From Microvelia longipes (Eukaryota; Arthropoda; Insecta; Hemiptera; Veliidae), in contig JACMZG010000008.1 in NCBI GenBank assembly GCA_018340805.1, positions 15,093,139 to 15,157,138 of the forward strand: a stretch of DNA of 64,000 nucleotides, in the 5' to 3' direction. This document shows positions 1 through 11,689 of the stretch, piece after piece. The position numbers were made by a program, and so were the translations under genes. The notes under the pieces were generated by a model that was not told the origin of the DNA, did not search any database, and worked only from the letters and a program-made list of their open reading frames with translations. Position 1 is the first letter of the stretch. Every line of letters begins with the position of its first letter.

Positions 1-40
1 TGTCAACTGCCACAATGCAAAAGAAATAGGAGAAGTTTTA

Positions 41-1250
41 ATGAAAAATGTTTGTTTAAAACCTATAGGTGATTTGCATTTTAAAAAGAGTGACAGAGTT
101 ACAACATTCTCTAATTGTGTCAGTATAAAACATAAAGATACAAACATTTCAATTGACCCATCGACTCTTTACAAAAGAATTTTGTCCTTAGCTAAAACTA
201 AGGATCAACTTAAAGATTGTTTCCAGTATGAGCTGTGTTACTATCCTCCCTCACTTTTAAACGGAGAGATGTTAAGACATGGAACAAAATTTTCTTTACA
301 AATGTATTTTGACAAAACTTGACTCCTTTAAGCAATACAGACTTTTTTAAAATAAATACCTACTATGTTGTAATTGACGGAGGTCATTTACTGTATAAAG
401 TCGTATGGCAACAACCTGCGACTTGTGAAGATATATACAATTCTTATGCATGCTATCTTAAGCGTTATGGAGATACTAAGAAAATATCTGTTGTTTTTGA
501 CGGTTACGATTCTGATAACCTATCAAACACTAAAGTTCAAGAACATTAAGAGAGGAACATGTTGCTTCTGTAGAAGGCAATTTGAAAGAAAAACAGGTTA
601 TCACTATCTCACAAAACGATTTCTTAAAGAATAGTAGTAATAAATCAAAACTAATTCAAGGTCTCACTTTACACCTACGAGAAGATGGATTTACTGTAAT
701 TCAAGCAAAGAATGATGCTGATGTGTTAATTATTAAACACTCTTTAAGCTTGTTTAAGCAAAGTAAAAAAGTTGTCCTTGTTGGAGAAGACACAGACTTA
801 ATGGTTTTAGGCCTTCACTATATTGAAAATGAGAAGTTATTATTTTTTAAACCTGGTAGATGTGGAAAGCCTGATATGGTTGTTGACTTATTTGAGTTAA
901 AGAAAAAAGTAGGAGAATTCTCAAAGAGTATCCTATTATTTCATGCCATCACTGGATGCGACACAACCTCAACTCTTTTTAAAAAAGGAAAATTGTCAGC
1001 TCTACAAGTTTTCCGGAAGAATAACTTTTTTTTATCTGAAGTCAAACAATTTTATTCGAGCAAAATCAATATAACTAAACTGAGGAATAGTGGTGAAAAT
1101 ATTATTACCAAATTATATTCACGAGAAAATGTTACCAACGATCTCAACTCTTTGTGTAGTTTTATTTTATTTTTTTTTGTCAACTATAAATGTCAAACTA
1201 GAATCTTTTATACCATATTAGAAGATTTGTATGCCAGCACTCTATCATAA
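41..1250 (+). pseudogene. PIN/FEN-like nuclease-family protein, N-terminal part, frameshifted
   Basis: Three reading-frame pieces (41-322, about 319-549, 582-1250) read as one protein broken near 320 and near 549. Acidic motifs occur in the order expected of a PIN/FEN-like fold: VIDGGHLLYKVVW, VVFDGYDSD, KNDADVLIIKHSL, VLVGEDTDLMVLG and FHAITGCDTTS. I recognise these as a multicopy, uncharacterised metazoan family; its biochemical role is not established, so nuclease activity is inferred from the fold and the aspartates. The gene continues at 1517 after a non-coding stretch (1251-1516) that may be an intron ending in ccctag, although I could not fix a donor that keeps the frame. Two internal frame breaks and the downstream LTR-element insertion make it a pseudogene in this assembly. 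Confidence 0.6.
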
Positions 1251-1516
1251 ATTATGTATTTATACTAATAATAATATGAATATATTTTAAATCCCTCATT
1301 TACCTCATTAATTTATACCATAGTTTAAATAATATCAGAATAATCTAGAATTCGGTTTCATGGTACTCATTCATTAGCAAATTACTTAAAGTAAGAATTA
1401 CCTAAATTAGTATCATTATAGTTTCATATTACTATTCTCATTGACCCCATAGGGAATTAGCACAATAGACTTACTTAAATTTAACTTTAACCACTAAAAA
1501 TAATTTTCTTCCCTAG

Positions 1517-1806
1517 GTATTCATTTTATAAGAAGAAGACAACTAATTATGTTGAGCTTGCTACTCTACCTCCTACTAAGGCTTCAGCATTTCAACACAT
1601 ACTTCGAACTTACCATCAGGTTCAAAATTGGCTCTGTAATGATTTGCCTCCAGAGGAATGGGGTTGGATTTCGAATAAAAAGTGCCTTACACCAGCGAGA
1701 GGCATTGAAGCTATTGCTCCATCTTGGGCATTAGATTTATTTATGTGTAAATGCACTACTAATTGTGGTAAACTATGTTCTTGCCGGAGATCAGGCTTGT
1801 TATGTA
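1517..1806 (+). pseudogene. PIN/FEN-like family protein, C-terminal exon interrupted by LTR element
   Basis: The frame running from just after ccctag encodes LATLPPTKASAFQH, a YHQVQNWL motif, PPEEWGW and the Cys-rich run CKCTTNCGKLCSCRR. This is the usual C-terminal signature (LPPT, QVQxWL, W-G-W, CxC repeats) of the family whose N-terminal part lies at 41-1250. The exon is cut at 1806 by a gypsy-type element and resumes at 8456. Crossing the insertion in the same frame adds more Cys residues. The Cys-rich tail resembles a small metal-binding module; function unknown. Confidence 0.65.
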
Positions 1807-1948
1807 TGTTGAGTATCGATAGTTTTGATATAGATCGATATATAGAATTAGGTTATGGGATAAGGTTATTCTTGTAATAAAAATGATACTTTGTGTTTTG
1901 TTCTTTAATTATTGGTTATTTTAATATTAATTATTAAGAAATACTACA
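1807..1948 (+). repeat. 5' LTR of gypsy-1
   Basis: 142 bp, TGT...ACA ends. It matches 8326-8455 closely except for 12 extra bases just after the ATATATAG motif. It is preceded by target duplicate ATGTA. Confidence 0.92.
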
Positions 1949-2110
1949 GGCGTAATAAGTTTGTAAGTTTTAAATAAATGTATAAATATTCTAGTTTAGA
2001 TGCCGAAGTCTAAAATATCTGGTCAAGATAACAGTTCGTGTAATAACTTCAAGCTGACTCCCCTCGTTTTCGATGAAACTATTTGTATTTAATGGCCTAA
2101 ATTTAAAACG

Positions 2111-3692
2111 ATGTTTAAATTGCATATGACAGCTAATGGCAAAATAAAATCCAAGGATGAAACTATGAAAATTGCTTGTTTATTAACTCAGATGGGAGAG
2201 GAAGCGATTGAAATATTTCAAACTTTTAGTGATGATAAGAAAGAGACTCTAGACGATGTTATTGTATTGTTCGATCGCTATTGCTCTCTAAGAGCTAATT
2301 TAGCTGTGGAATCTTTTAAATTCAATAATATAAAACAAGATACTAAAACTATGTATACTAAGTATACTAAAAACTCAAGCTGACAAATGCAATTTTGTGT
2401 GTGATGGTTGCAATAAATCATATGCAGATAGAATGATATTGAATCATATAGTTACTAATATTAATGATGCTGAAGCACAACAATCTATTTTAAAAGAGAC
2501 TAAGACTCTTACTCTTGATGATGTTGCACAGACTTGTCGTGCCTCAGAGATGGGGAAAAAATATAAAAAAGAAATAGAGGGTAATAACAGTGATGCTACA
2601 GTTAATTTTACTAAGAAAACTAAAAAATTTAAACTACATAATAATAATAATAATAATAATAAAGATTTAAATAAAAATAAGAGCTCTAGTACTAGCACTA
2701 GCATGTACGACTGTAAAAAATGTGGCACTCGTCACAAGCCTCGTGCTTGTCCTGCTTATGGTCAAAAATGTTCATTTTGTAAAAAAGAAAATCATTTTAA
2801 AATTGGTTGTTTTAAAAGAAAAAATCAAAATAAATCGGTTAATGAGCTCAGTGATGAAGAAAGTTCAAGTTCAGCTGAAGTCTTTGACTGTGATGTGGTG
2901 GAGATTAACAATGCTAATAATGTTGCTGTAAACAGCATAGCTACTACTTCAGATAGATGGAAAGAATATATTAAAGTAAATAATGTTCCTATTAAATTCA
3001 AGTTAGATACTGCCAGTGATATTAATATATTACCTTTGACTATTTATAATAATATTGTGAATGATGATGATTTATAGAAGAAAAGTCACATTACAATAAA
3101 ATCCTATGGTGGATTTATTACAAAACCACTTGGTGAAGTTATTTTGCCATGTTGTTACAAGAATATTAATAAATGTGTCAAGTTCATAATCGTAGAAAAT
3201 GATTCAGTACCTATTCTAGGATCTGAATGTTGCCATAGTTTTGGATTAGTAAAAAGAGTATACAAAGTTAATGATGTTATTGACACTAATAAGAATAAAG
3301 AAAATAATAATAAAAAATATGATAAAAATAAATCCTATAAGAGTATTAATCATAAGAATAAATGTGATAAAAATAAGAATAGTGTCTGCAAAAAGGAAGA
3401 TAAAAATGAAGAACACAATATTAAAATGTCTGATAATAGTAAAATAAAAATAGAAAATAAAAAATTTGAAGCATTAGTCAAAGAAGAAGATAAATGCTAC
3501 ATTCCTACAGATCCAGTTAAAACCAGTTTCATTGAATCAAATAAGGATTTATTTTCTGGAATTGGTAAGTTACCATTTAATATTAAAATTAATTTACAGG
3601 ATGATGCTATACCAGTGGTTAAACCAGCACGCAGACTTCCTGAAATTTTAAAAAAGAAGTTAAAAAGTGAATTGGACCGCTTAATAGAGTAG
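2111..3692 (+). pseudogene. gypsy-1 gag and protease
   Basis: Gag-like sequence starts at 2111 and shifts frame near 2383-2397. A zinc-knuckle region at about 2707-2820 has paired CxxC motifs (YDCKKCGTRH, CPAYGQKCSFC, NHFKIGC), typical of Ty3/gypsy Gag. An aspartic protease follows, with FKLDTASDINILP (DTAS in place of the commoner DTGA) near 2995. A stop at 3075-3077 splits the protease from its second half (VPILGSECCHSFGL, about 3204), and a Lys/Asn-rich spacer leads to the start of RT (PARRLPEILKKKLKSEL). AAT/AAA-rich low-complexity codons (2639-2690, 3283-3460) inflate the ORF. The RT start breaks off at about 3737, where a foreign insertion begins. Confidence 0.75.
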
Positions 3693-3736
3693 GATATTAT
3701 CATGAAAATAGACTGTTAAGTCCTGTGTGACTTACA

Positions 3737-4985
3737 TGGGTGTTTAAAATAATTTAAAAAATTTTCCTTTGCTTCGACAAAAAACCTTTAATTTCACTTC
3801 TTCAACATCATTAACACATTAAATATATACATTGTAATAAAAAATTCATTGTAATTAAAATATTTCAACAGGATATAGATACATCAAAGATTTCATTATA
3901 AAAAAAATAATAAATACAAAATATAAATTAAAATATAGAATTCACATATAATTCTTCCTATTTTTCTTGTTATGGTAAACATTATTCTTTTTCTTTCTCC
4001 TTACCAGTGTTGACTTGTTCATTCATCCAAATAAATAAATAAAATAAATTTAAACAAATAAAATTATACACTTAACAAATTGTAAAATAAACTAAATTTA
4101 AAAATTGTAAAGAGGTTTAAAATATCACTTTATGTATTCATAAATTTTTGTAATGTCGTCACTGCAGAAATCTTCCATTTTTTTCAAAATATTTCGTTTT
4201 TTCCAAAACTTTTTCGTTTTTAGCTTTGTTTGGTTGGTCATCTACGGTGGCAACGGGAGGTTGATCGAAGCTTGAGGCATGGCGTAATGTTCTTGTAATT
4301 TATTTTAAGTTTCTTAATTCTTTCTTTTCAAATGCAACATATCAAGCCAAATTAATCACTCCAGGGACTAATGTTCCGTCATTTCAAGTTGCTGATTAAG
4401 TTGCTAATTGCTGATTTCTTTTCTCTAAAAATGATAGAGGTTATGAACGAACCAGTGGACCGTAGTGGAGCTGGACTTGAAAATAAACATGTTGTGATAC
4501 ACCGCATTTAAGTAACGCATTTTTTTAAGCATTTAAACTTCGAAATTTTTAAGCATTGGATTTTACTCATTAGAGATCATGGATTACATATCATAAATTG
4601 TACGGATTACCGCTTTTGGGGATCTCAGGAATTGTGCTGACACGTGAAGGACTGCGACCTCCTCCTTCAGGGTCCAGCTCAGCATATTCTCTTGTTTTTT
4701 CCTTTATTATTGCTTGTTGTATTTCATTTATTTCACATATATAAAAATATTGTTGTACCCTCACCTTTATATTGTAACAAATATATGTATATATTGCACT
4801 CAACTACTACTTATTGTTGTTGTGTCACTTTATTAAGCCTTGTCAGACAATACATGAGTCGAGCTATCCGTCTCACCTCATCAAAAATATTAAATCCCTC
4901 AGATACCTTTACTATATCCGTACGTTACGTACACACCCCCCCCCCCCCCCAAACCACAGTACGTTACAGACGAACCAACTGATTA
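3737..4985. other. unclassified insertion inside gypsy-1 RT
   Basis: The RT reading is interrupted in the segment expected to read TWV-(N/H)DIVIVEKK. RT resumes at about 4990 with DIVIVEKKDGS. The intervening roughly 1.25 kb is AT-rich with no ORF showing a recognisable domain. Its right part (about 4600-4985) has a TATA-like tataaaaat at 4740, a run of C near 4937-4950 and two nearby GTACGTTAC motifs. It could be a solo LTR or a non-autonomous element; I could not find matching ends. Confidence 0.4.
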
Positions 4986-4989
4986 GGTA

Positions 4990-5948
4990 CATGACATTGT
5001 TATTGTAGAGAAAAAAGATGGATCAATTAGACTCTGTCTCAGCCCTATTTGTTTAAACAAATATATAAAAAGAGAACATTATAATATTCCTACACAAGAA
5101 GAACTAACAGCCAACTTAGAAGGAAAACAGTTTTTTACTGTACTTGACATGAAAGAAGGCTTTCACCAATTTGTTCTTGATGAAAGTTCAGTTAAATTGT
5201 GTACTATGAACACTCCATATGGCAGGTATTCATACAAAAGAATGCCGTATGGTTTGTCTAGTTTCCCTGAAATTTTCCACCGTGAAAATACTAAAATATT
5301 TGGTGATATAGATGGCGTTCAGGTTCTGTTTGATGATTTAATTATAACTGGTTCTACAGAAACTGAGCATGATAAAAACCTTCAGTCTGTTTTAGACCGT
5401 GCTAGGAAATATAATGTAAAATTTAATAAAAGTAAATTACAATATAAATTATCACAAGTTCACTATATGGGACTAGTAGTCTCATCAGCTGGTATAAAAC
5501 CAGATTAAAGTTAAAGCAATTACTAGCTTAGCACAACCTACTTGTATCAAAAAGCTACAAAGCTTTTTAGGTGCTGTTAATTGTATTAATAAGTTCATTC
5601 CATCTTATTCAACAGTGACTGCACCCTTGAGAGAACTTCTAAAGAAAAGTCAACCCTTTGAATTGACTTCAAGGCAGCAGAATGCTTTTGATAATATTAA
5701 AAAACTTATAACTAACACTCCAATATTAAAAATATTTTATCACACTCAGGAAGTTATAATTCAGTGTGATGCAAGCAAAGATGGCCTTGGTGCCTGTTTG
5801 CTTCAAAATGGACAACCGGTTGCCTTTGCATCCCGCAGCTTAAACAGTGCTGAAGTTAATTATACCCAAATAGAGAAAGAGATGTTATCTGTATGTTTCT
5901 CTATTAATAGATTTCATAATTATATTTATGGTCACAACAATGTTACTA
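4990..5948 (+). pseudogene. gypsy-1 reverse transcriptase and RNase H (N-terminal part)
   Basis: Copies element RNA into DNA and degrades the template. Visible RT motifs: IVIVEKKDGSIRLCL, FTVLDMKEGFHQ, FDDLIITG (the YxDD box, here FDD preceded by VL), HYMGLVVSSAGIKPD. A stop at about 5506 is followed in another frame by LQSFLGAVN and FIPSYSTVTAPL. RNase H follows with IIQCDASKDGLGACL, PVAFASRSLN and IEKEMLSVCF. The frame ends inside RNase H where the SINE inserted, and resumes beyond it at about 6895 with HTDHKPLLR. Confidence 0.85.
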
Positions 5949-6886
5949 CCGAGTCCGGTAGCTCAGTGGTAGAGCGCTCGCCTTTCGACCTGAAGGTCGA
6001 GGGTTCAAATCCAGCCGGGGGAGGACCTCGAATGAGGTTATCCCTTGTACCGTACACTCGGGAGGTCTTGAATTCAAGGCTGGCCAACCCAGCCAAGGTT
6101 TTACGTGGTTTCCTAGGCTACTAATACGCAAATGCGGGGTTGGATCTAGTTTCATCTGAGACGAGTCTGGATCCACGTTTCCGTTGTCTCCAGCTCACGA
6201 AAAGTTAATGTTCTGCGGGCTGGGGGAGATGAAGGTCAGAAAGATATACTGAGCCTTTGTATGTCCGAAAACTTAGTCAGTGAAAGTGATGGCGGCGACA
6301 CAAGTAACGTAAGTGACTAGGAACAAAGTGCTCGGTTCTTGAAGACAGACGTCTCATAGTAGCACGGTGGAGCTATGACTTTCAGGTCAGGGCTAAAGAA
6401 TGAGTTTGTGCACGCTGACATCTGGGTGCTAGAGTTCTTTGTCGGGTGGCACTGGACTGGCCAGAGCGGAGAGCCTAGCTAGGGTCTGGTGATGCTAGTG
6501 GAACTGATGAGATTGGTGAGACTGGAAGGACGAGGTCAAGTAAGACTAATTGTGATCAGAGGAGCTAGTAAGACTAGATGAAACAAGCACACAGTGAACT
6601 AGTAGTCTGCGCTAGCCAGTGCGGTGAGCCTAGCCCAGAGTCTAGCTGGTCTAGATGAACTAGGCACACTGTGAACTAGTCGCAGATGCTAGCCAGAGCA
6701 GTGAGTTTGGATTGAGTCTGGTTGGGCTGGATGAACTGGACACACTGTGAACTAGTTATATGTGCTACCATGTACGAAGAGCGTGCTTCCTAGATGATTG
6801 GATGTGTACAAACTCAGGGGTTAATGTTGAGTTAGATTTGAGTGAGGGGAAAACGCTAAATGACCCTACAGGTTAAAGCATAAAAA
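5949..6886 (+). mobile_element. long tRNA-derived SINE inserted in gypsy-1
   Basis: About 0.94 kb, clearly more GC-rich than its surroundings. The head is tRNA-like, with an RNA polymerase III A box TAGCTCAGTGG (5959-5969) and B box GGTTCAAATCC (6002-6012) at normal spacing. It ends in a short A-rich stretch (6881-6888). Flanks share a target duplication AACAATGT(T)ACTA (5936-5948 and 6887-6898, one indel), and the interrupted RNase H frame is restored across it. The body holds a roughly 76 bp tandem repeat starting at 6577, 6653 and 6729. No protein is expected. The partner LINE is not identified. Confidence 0.8.
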
Positions 6887-6889
6887 AAC

Positions 6890-8115
6890 AATGTACTATT
6901 CACACTGACCATAAGCCTCTCTTGAGAATTATTCAGAATGAATTATTTAAAAATACAGCTCATTTGTAACGTATGCAATTAAAATTATTGAAGTATGACT
7001 TTACTTTACAGTATCTACCAAGATCAAAAATGTATATGGCAGACATGTTATCTAGATTATATCTGAAAGAAGTTTGTTATGACGATGTTGACATGTCTCA
7101 AATTGTGCATGCAATTTCACTAGAAGAATATTTACCAATACCTTATGAAGACATTATTATTCTAAAAAAAGCTATGGATACTGATCCAGTATTAAAATCT
7201 TTAAAACAACATATATTTAATGGTTGGAATGAAGTCAGTCGTAAGTTACTTTCACCAGATTTGAAAATTTTTTATGACTTAAGAGAAAACCTTTTTGAAA
7301 AAGAAGACTTGATTTTTTATGATGCTCGTATAGTAGTACCAACTAGTTTAAGGAAGGAGATGATAGAAAAAATACACTCACAGGCTCATCTTGGAATGAA
7401 TAAAACAATATCCAGAATAAAAACACTCTTATATTGGCCTCGTATGTCATCTGAAATTGCTGACTTTGTTGGTAAGTGCTCTATCTGTCAAATGTTTCAA
7501 AATAATAACACCAAAGAGCCACTGAAGCCTTCAAAAGTGCCATACTATCCATTTCAATGCGTAGGCATGGATATAGGTGAATATAAAAAAAATTAATCAA
7601 GAAATCAGTACAGTCCGGTGTTGATTTATACCTAGCTTTACTTGAGTACAGAGCTACACCATTAATTGGGCTTGATTATTCACCTAGTCAGTTACTCATG
7701 GGAAGACTTCCTAGAACTAAAGCACCCACTAGCTTAGATCTCTTAGTTCCTCAAGCAATAGATGATGATCTTCAAAATGGAGAAAAATAAAACTAAAAGT
7801 AAAGCTTACTATGACTTGACCGCTTCTAAAGAAAAAACTTACTTGGTCAATCAGCCTGTTTACATAAGGGATGAAGAGGTTTGGAAGGAAGGAGTAATAT
7901 CCGAAGTCTTACCAGAGCCTAGATCTTATTTGGTAAAAGATAATTATGGTCAAGAACTGAGACGAAATTCAATTCACCTACTTCCAAGAAAATTACCTGA
8001 CTCTCCAGGAAATAAAATTGAGAATAAAAATAATTCATCTGACGTGAAGAAGAAACCGAATGAAAATAAACGTTCAAGTAGAATTATTAAACCACCAAAC
8101 AAATTAAATTTATAA
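6890..8115 (+). pseudogene. gypsy-1 RNase H end and internally deleted integrase
   Basis: RNase H resumes (HTDHKPLL, then a stop at about 6967) and passes to YLPRSKMYMADMLSRL. The integrase zinc-binding domain (HSQAHLGMNKT ... CSICQ; HHCC type) is clear around 7378-7490. The catalytic core that should follow is mostly absent: after VGMDI the sequence jumps at about 7596-7610 to the core's C-terminal end (EYRATPLIGLDYSPSQLLMGR), leaving no DDE triad. A C-terminal basic domain (NQPVYIRDEEVWKEG ... RRNSIHLLPRK) ends at 8115. Insertion activity would therefore be lost. The A-rich join at 7586-7598 marks the deletion. Confidence 0.8.
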
Positions 8116-8325
8116 ATGATTTTATTAAAAAATAATTATTTTCTTTTATTATTTTATTTAAATTGGATTGTTTTTAAAAATACTAGAATGATGGTTGAAC
8201 AGTGAGTGTTTGGATGTTAATTAATTAATTTATTAAATTTAAACTTGTCTTATTTCTTTTGATTATTTGTAAAGATTTTTGAAACTTAAAATTTTAAATT
8301 CATTTTTTTTAGCTCAAACGAAAGG

Positions 8326-8455
8326 TGTTGAGTATCGATAGTTTTGATATAGATCGATATATAGGGATAAGGTTATTCTTGTAATAAAAATGATACTTTG
8401 TGTTTTGTTCTTTAATTATTGGTTATTTTAATATTAATTATTAAGAAATACTACA
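8326..8455 (+). repeat. 3' LTR of gypsy-1
   Basis: 130 bp, same ends as 1807-1948. It is preceded by a short purine run (aacgaaagg) that may be the polypurine tract, and followed by target duplicate ATGTA (8456-8460). Confidence 0.92.
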
Positions 8456-8531
8456 ATGTACAGGTGAATGCAAGTGTTGTAGTAGTTGTAGTAATGCCGG
8501 TGAAATATCATTATTAGAGGAGAATTTATAA
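8456..8531 (+). pseudogene. PIN/FEN-like family protein, last coding segment beyond gypsy-1
   Basis: After the target duplicate the frame left at 1806 continues with a Cys-rich stretch (TGECKCCSSCSNAGE) and ends at a taa at about 8529-8531. The fit of frame and Cys spacing to the interrupted exon at 1517-1806 shows that the retrotransposon landed in this coding exon. Confidence 0.65.
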
Positions 8532-9761
8532 TATAACTATGTATACAATTAATATCTAAATTACATTTATTTATTATTTTTTATAATACTTTTTTTTATT
8601 TCATTTTGAGGCAGTATCCAGTATCCCCCCACCCTCTTGGAGGGTGTTAGGGAGGGGGTTAGAAGACGTGTAAGGGTTAGTTCTAAATCATTTTCTGTTT
8701 TATTTGAATACAAAAGATGTAACTTTACAAGATGTAACCTTCCATCTGTTATCATTATAATATCTATCGGATAAAATGTTTAGTTTGGTTGTTATGTATG
8801 AAGATGAATCTTATCATTAAAATCAAAAACAATTAATATTTATGATTTTTTTAATTTATTGTTATTAAAAAGAATTAATATATAACAAAAATTTATTTTA
8901 TAATTTAAATTATTACAATTATAACTTACTAATTTAATTGCATGATTCTATATATTTTTATTTTTTTAAATTAATCAATTTATTCTGTGGCCAACTTGGT
9001 AATATACCATTACATTAGTAGAACTAGAATACTAGTAAATTAGTTAAAGAAAATTAATATCATCTTTGTATTTTCTCTTTGAGAAATGGCTTAAACTCTA
9101 TTTTTTGCTTAAAGTTACCTGATTTATGTGTTTTTTATTTTTATGTGTGCTTATTAATGTACTTGTGGCAGACAAGTTTTTTATTATGTAAAAACTTTGC
9201 CACATTTTATTTTTGTAATTGCTACAATAGAATAATTTTTTTTTCATTTCATTTTTTTTTCAAACAGAGATCTAGGTCGGCACTGATACCTTCTATCCAT
9301 TGCCACAAGCTAATCCAGCGCAACTACCTTACTACACAAAATCAGTCATATCTCCGTCGATATTAGACCAATTTTAATAAATAAACATCCGACTTGTTCA
9401 TGAAACTATGTTCTACAATATTTATGTGAACAATTTTTTCATAAAATTTTTAGTTAACAAATTATAGAAAAATTAATAAAAACAAAAAAAAAAAATCCGA
9501 AAAATAAAAAAATAACATGAAAAAAGCAAGATGTACTAAACCTTATGGAGCAAGGTAGAGTTTTAAAATTTGTGACCTTTGACCCCAGATTTCAAGGTCA
9601 TGTACCCTTGGGATTTTTTGGGAATTTGAACTGTGGCTATCTCTTATGAATATAAACAAATCCCCAAAGTTTCGCTCCGTAAGGAATTTGTTCCCTATTT
9701 AAACCTAATTGCACTGGACTATATTTATGTAGTACATATGTTTTCTTTTTTTATGTTTTAG
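8532..9761. other. intergenic AT-rich stretch, no supported gene
   Basis: Nothing codes convincingly. The short ORF at 9079-9366 is T-rich and low complexity. A more GC-balanced segment at about 9560-9720 (gtgacctttgacccc...) looks like an old repeat, but I could not define its ends. A first exon of the downstream THAP9-like gene, with the first two zinc-binding Cys, should lie here but was not recognised. Confidence 0.4.
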
Positions 9762-9922
9762 GTTTTCCATTTGGATGGAGTTCAGCAATAATGATAATGT
9801 TACATACACTTCTGTCATACGCTCAGATCATTTTGAAATTAAATATTTCATTGGAAATGATAGGAGGAATAATATGATTAAGTCTTGCAAGCTTAAACCT
9901 ACTATTTTGGAGTTGCCTTTAG
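9762..9922 (+). pseudogene. THAP9/P-element-like transposase: THAP-domain exon
   Basis: Exon bounded by acceptor tgttttag (to 9761) and donor gtaatt (9923). It encodes RFSIWMEFSNND, VIRSDHFEIKYF and KLKPTILELPLG, the second half of a THAP zinc finger (F...W, CxxHF, then LKP-A-x-P-like). The zinc-binding Cys of the CSDHF motif is Arg here (cgc), so the finger should be defective. In the P/THAP9 family this domain binds DNA. It is followed by a 3.1 kb intron filled by a Penelope-like element; the next exon joins in phase 1. Confidence 0.55.
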
Positions 9923-11039
9923 GTAATTTTGTATGCTCAAATTTTATATTTATGAAGTTTAAAATTATTTATGGTGTTTCATATAGGTTTACACCAAAAC
10001 TGTGAGTAACTAACATCCTGGCTTGTGTCCTTGGTAATGTTAGCCCCAGAAGAAGGTTTGTGGCCATATCTAGCTAAGAGATATGATAGTCAATGATTTA
10101 TAATTCTATTAATATTTATTTAATTACATCATTCAATGTGTTAAATATGTAGTTCAATTCTTCTATCTGTAAAAGCAAGAAGTCCTGATACATTTTTATT
10201 TAGAACTGGACTAAATGACAGATGACAAAACAATAACAAAATAAATGGCAATAACTAAGATAAAATATAAATTAAATATGTATTACAATATCTCGTAATT
10301 TCTGTTAAAATAGGTTGTGAAATCAATCTTGTATTGTTTTAATTTGCTATTGCCAATAGTGAAGTGTGAATTTACACAGTTTGTCTATTCATAAGTAATT
10401 TTTAAAAATTATTTTTTTAACATTCTTTTTGTTCCCTTTATTCATAATAATGTATTTAAAAGACACTATAGGGAATACTAAAAAACACACTCCTTACTAC
10501 ATGTACTAAACTATATTTCGCCCCCTAGTCATCGGGGCATATTCATGTCTAAAAATACAAAATGAAGAAAAACCATAACATAAGTTTTTTTAAAAATCAA
10601 ATACTAAATTAAATTATTAAATTTCACAATGATAATTAATTTATAAAAATAATATAAATAAACTTACAATAAAATTCAGGTTGTAATTAAACTTAGAAAT
10701 CAGAGAGTAATAATCTCCGTCGTCATTAAAGTCAAAAAAACCCTAAAAACGAAAAAAAGGAAGCTGTAATTAAGGGGTAATTAGAAAATAAGTAAAGAGA
10801 TTTTAATTAATTTTAAAAGGAAAAAAAATTAGTTAATAATTAATAATGAAAACTTACATTAAAAGAGTAGCTAAAAGAGGTAAGTAAATTGAAATAAATT
10901 AAAAGGAACATATTCAATAAAAAGAGAAACTCTATCAACAAGCATTGGAAACTGAGGAATAAATACTCCATACAGAATCAAAAATAATATAAAGAAAAAA
11001 TAATACGTTGGAAAATAACGCTTTAATTAGTTTAAAGGA

Positions 11040-11510
11040 AATAATTATAAGAATCATAATGAATTAAAACTATTTATTATTATAAATTAATTTATTTATT
11101 ATTTATTATTATATTTATATTTATTATTTATTTATTTATTATTTATTTATTATTATTATTTATTTATTATTTATTTATTATTTTATTATTTATTTATTTA
11201 TTATTTTTATTATTTATTTATTTATTTATTTATTATTTATTTATTATTTATTTATTATTTATTATTATTATTTATTATATTTATTTATTTATTATTTATT
11301 ATATTATTTATTATATTTATTATTATTTATTATATATTATTTATTTATTATTTATTTATTTATTTATTATTATTATTATTTATTATATTATTTTATTATT
11401 TATTTATTTATTTATTATTATTTATTATTATTTATTATTATTTATTATTATTTATTATTTATTTTTATTTATTTATTTTTATAATTTTAATTATATTTTT
11501 TTTTTTATTT
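11040..11510. repeat. TTAT/TATTTAT microsatellite
   Basis: Continuous irregular runs of TTAT, TTTAT and TATTTAT units, nearly free of G and C, inside the Penelope-like element. Confidence 0.95.
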
Positions 11511-11689
11511 ATTATTATATTTAACATATATTAATTTATTTATATTAAATTAGTTTAAAAATTAATTACGAATTTTTTGGAAAATAGCGCTATAATGCTG
11601 ATTCATTTTTAAAGCATCTTTTTTAAAATTTATATCGTTAGGTCTTTGGTGATATGAATAGCTTCTAAAATAATCTTTTTTTAGTATTA

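Larger units (their letters stand above)
1807..8455 (+). mobile_element. Ty3/gypsy LTR retrotransposon (gypsy-1), degenerate
   Basis: The element is bounded by two copies of a short LTR (1807-1948 and 8326-8455) that both start TGTTGAGTATCG and end ATACTACA. The flanking 5 bp, ATGTA, is duplicated at 1802-1806 and 8456-8460, so the boundaries are secure. Inside, in order, are Gag with a zinc knuckle, an aspartic protease, reverse transcriptase with RNase H, and integrase, the Ty3/gypsy order. It cannot be autonomous: stops and frameshifts break Gag and RT, most of the integrase core is missing, and two other elements have inserted (about 3737-4985 and 5949-6886). LTRs of 130-142 bp are unusually short. 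The only sizeable LTR difference is a 12 bp insertion in the 5' copy. Confidence 0.9.

Noticed and set aside
2444..2728. Minus-strand Leu-rich ORF that looks like a membrane protein
   Set aside because: Antisense of the Lys/Asn-rich AAT repeats of gypsy-1 gag.
4936..4950. C homopolymer (also near 22488 and 62124) as a regulatory signal
   Set aside because: Simple-sequence runs with no associated element; length may also be a sequencing artefact.
5950..6025. Functional tRNA gene
   Set aside because: A and B boxes are good, but the anticodon and acceptor stems do not fold cleanly and the sequence continues into a long A-tailed body with a target duplication, so it is a SINE head.
9079..9366. 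95-codon Phe/Cys-rich ORF
   Set aside because: T-rich low-complexity DNA gives hydrophobic codons; no domain, homologue or splice support.
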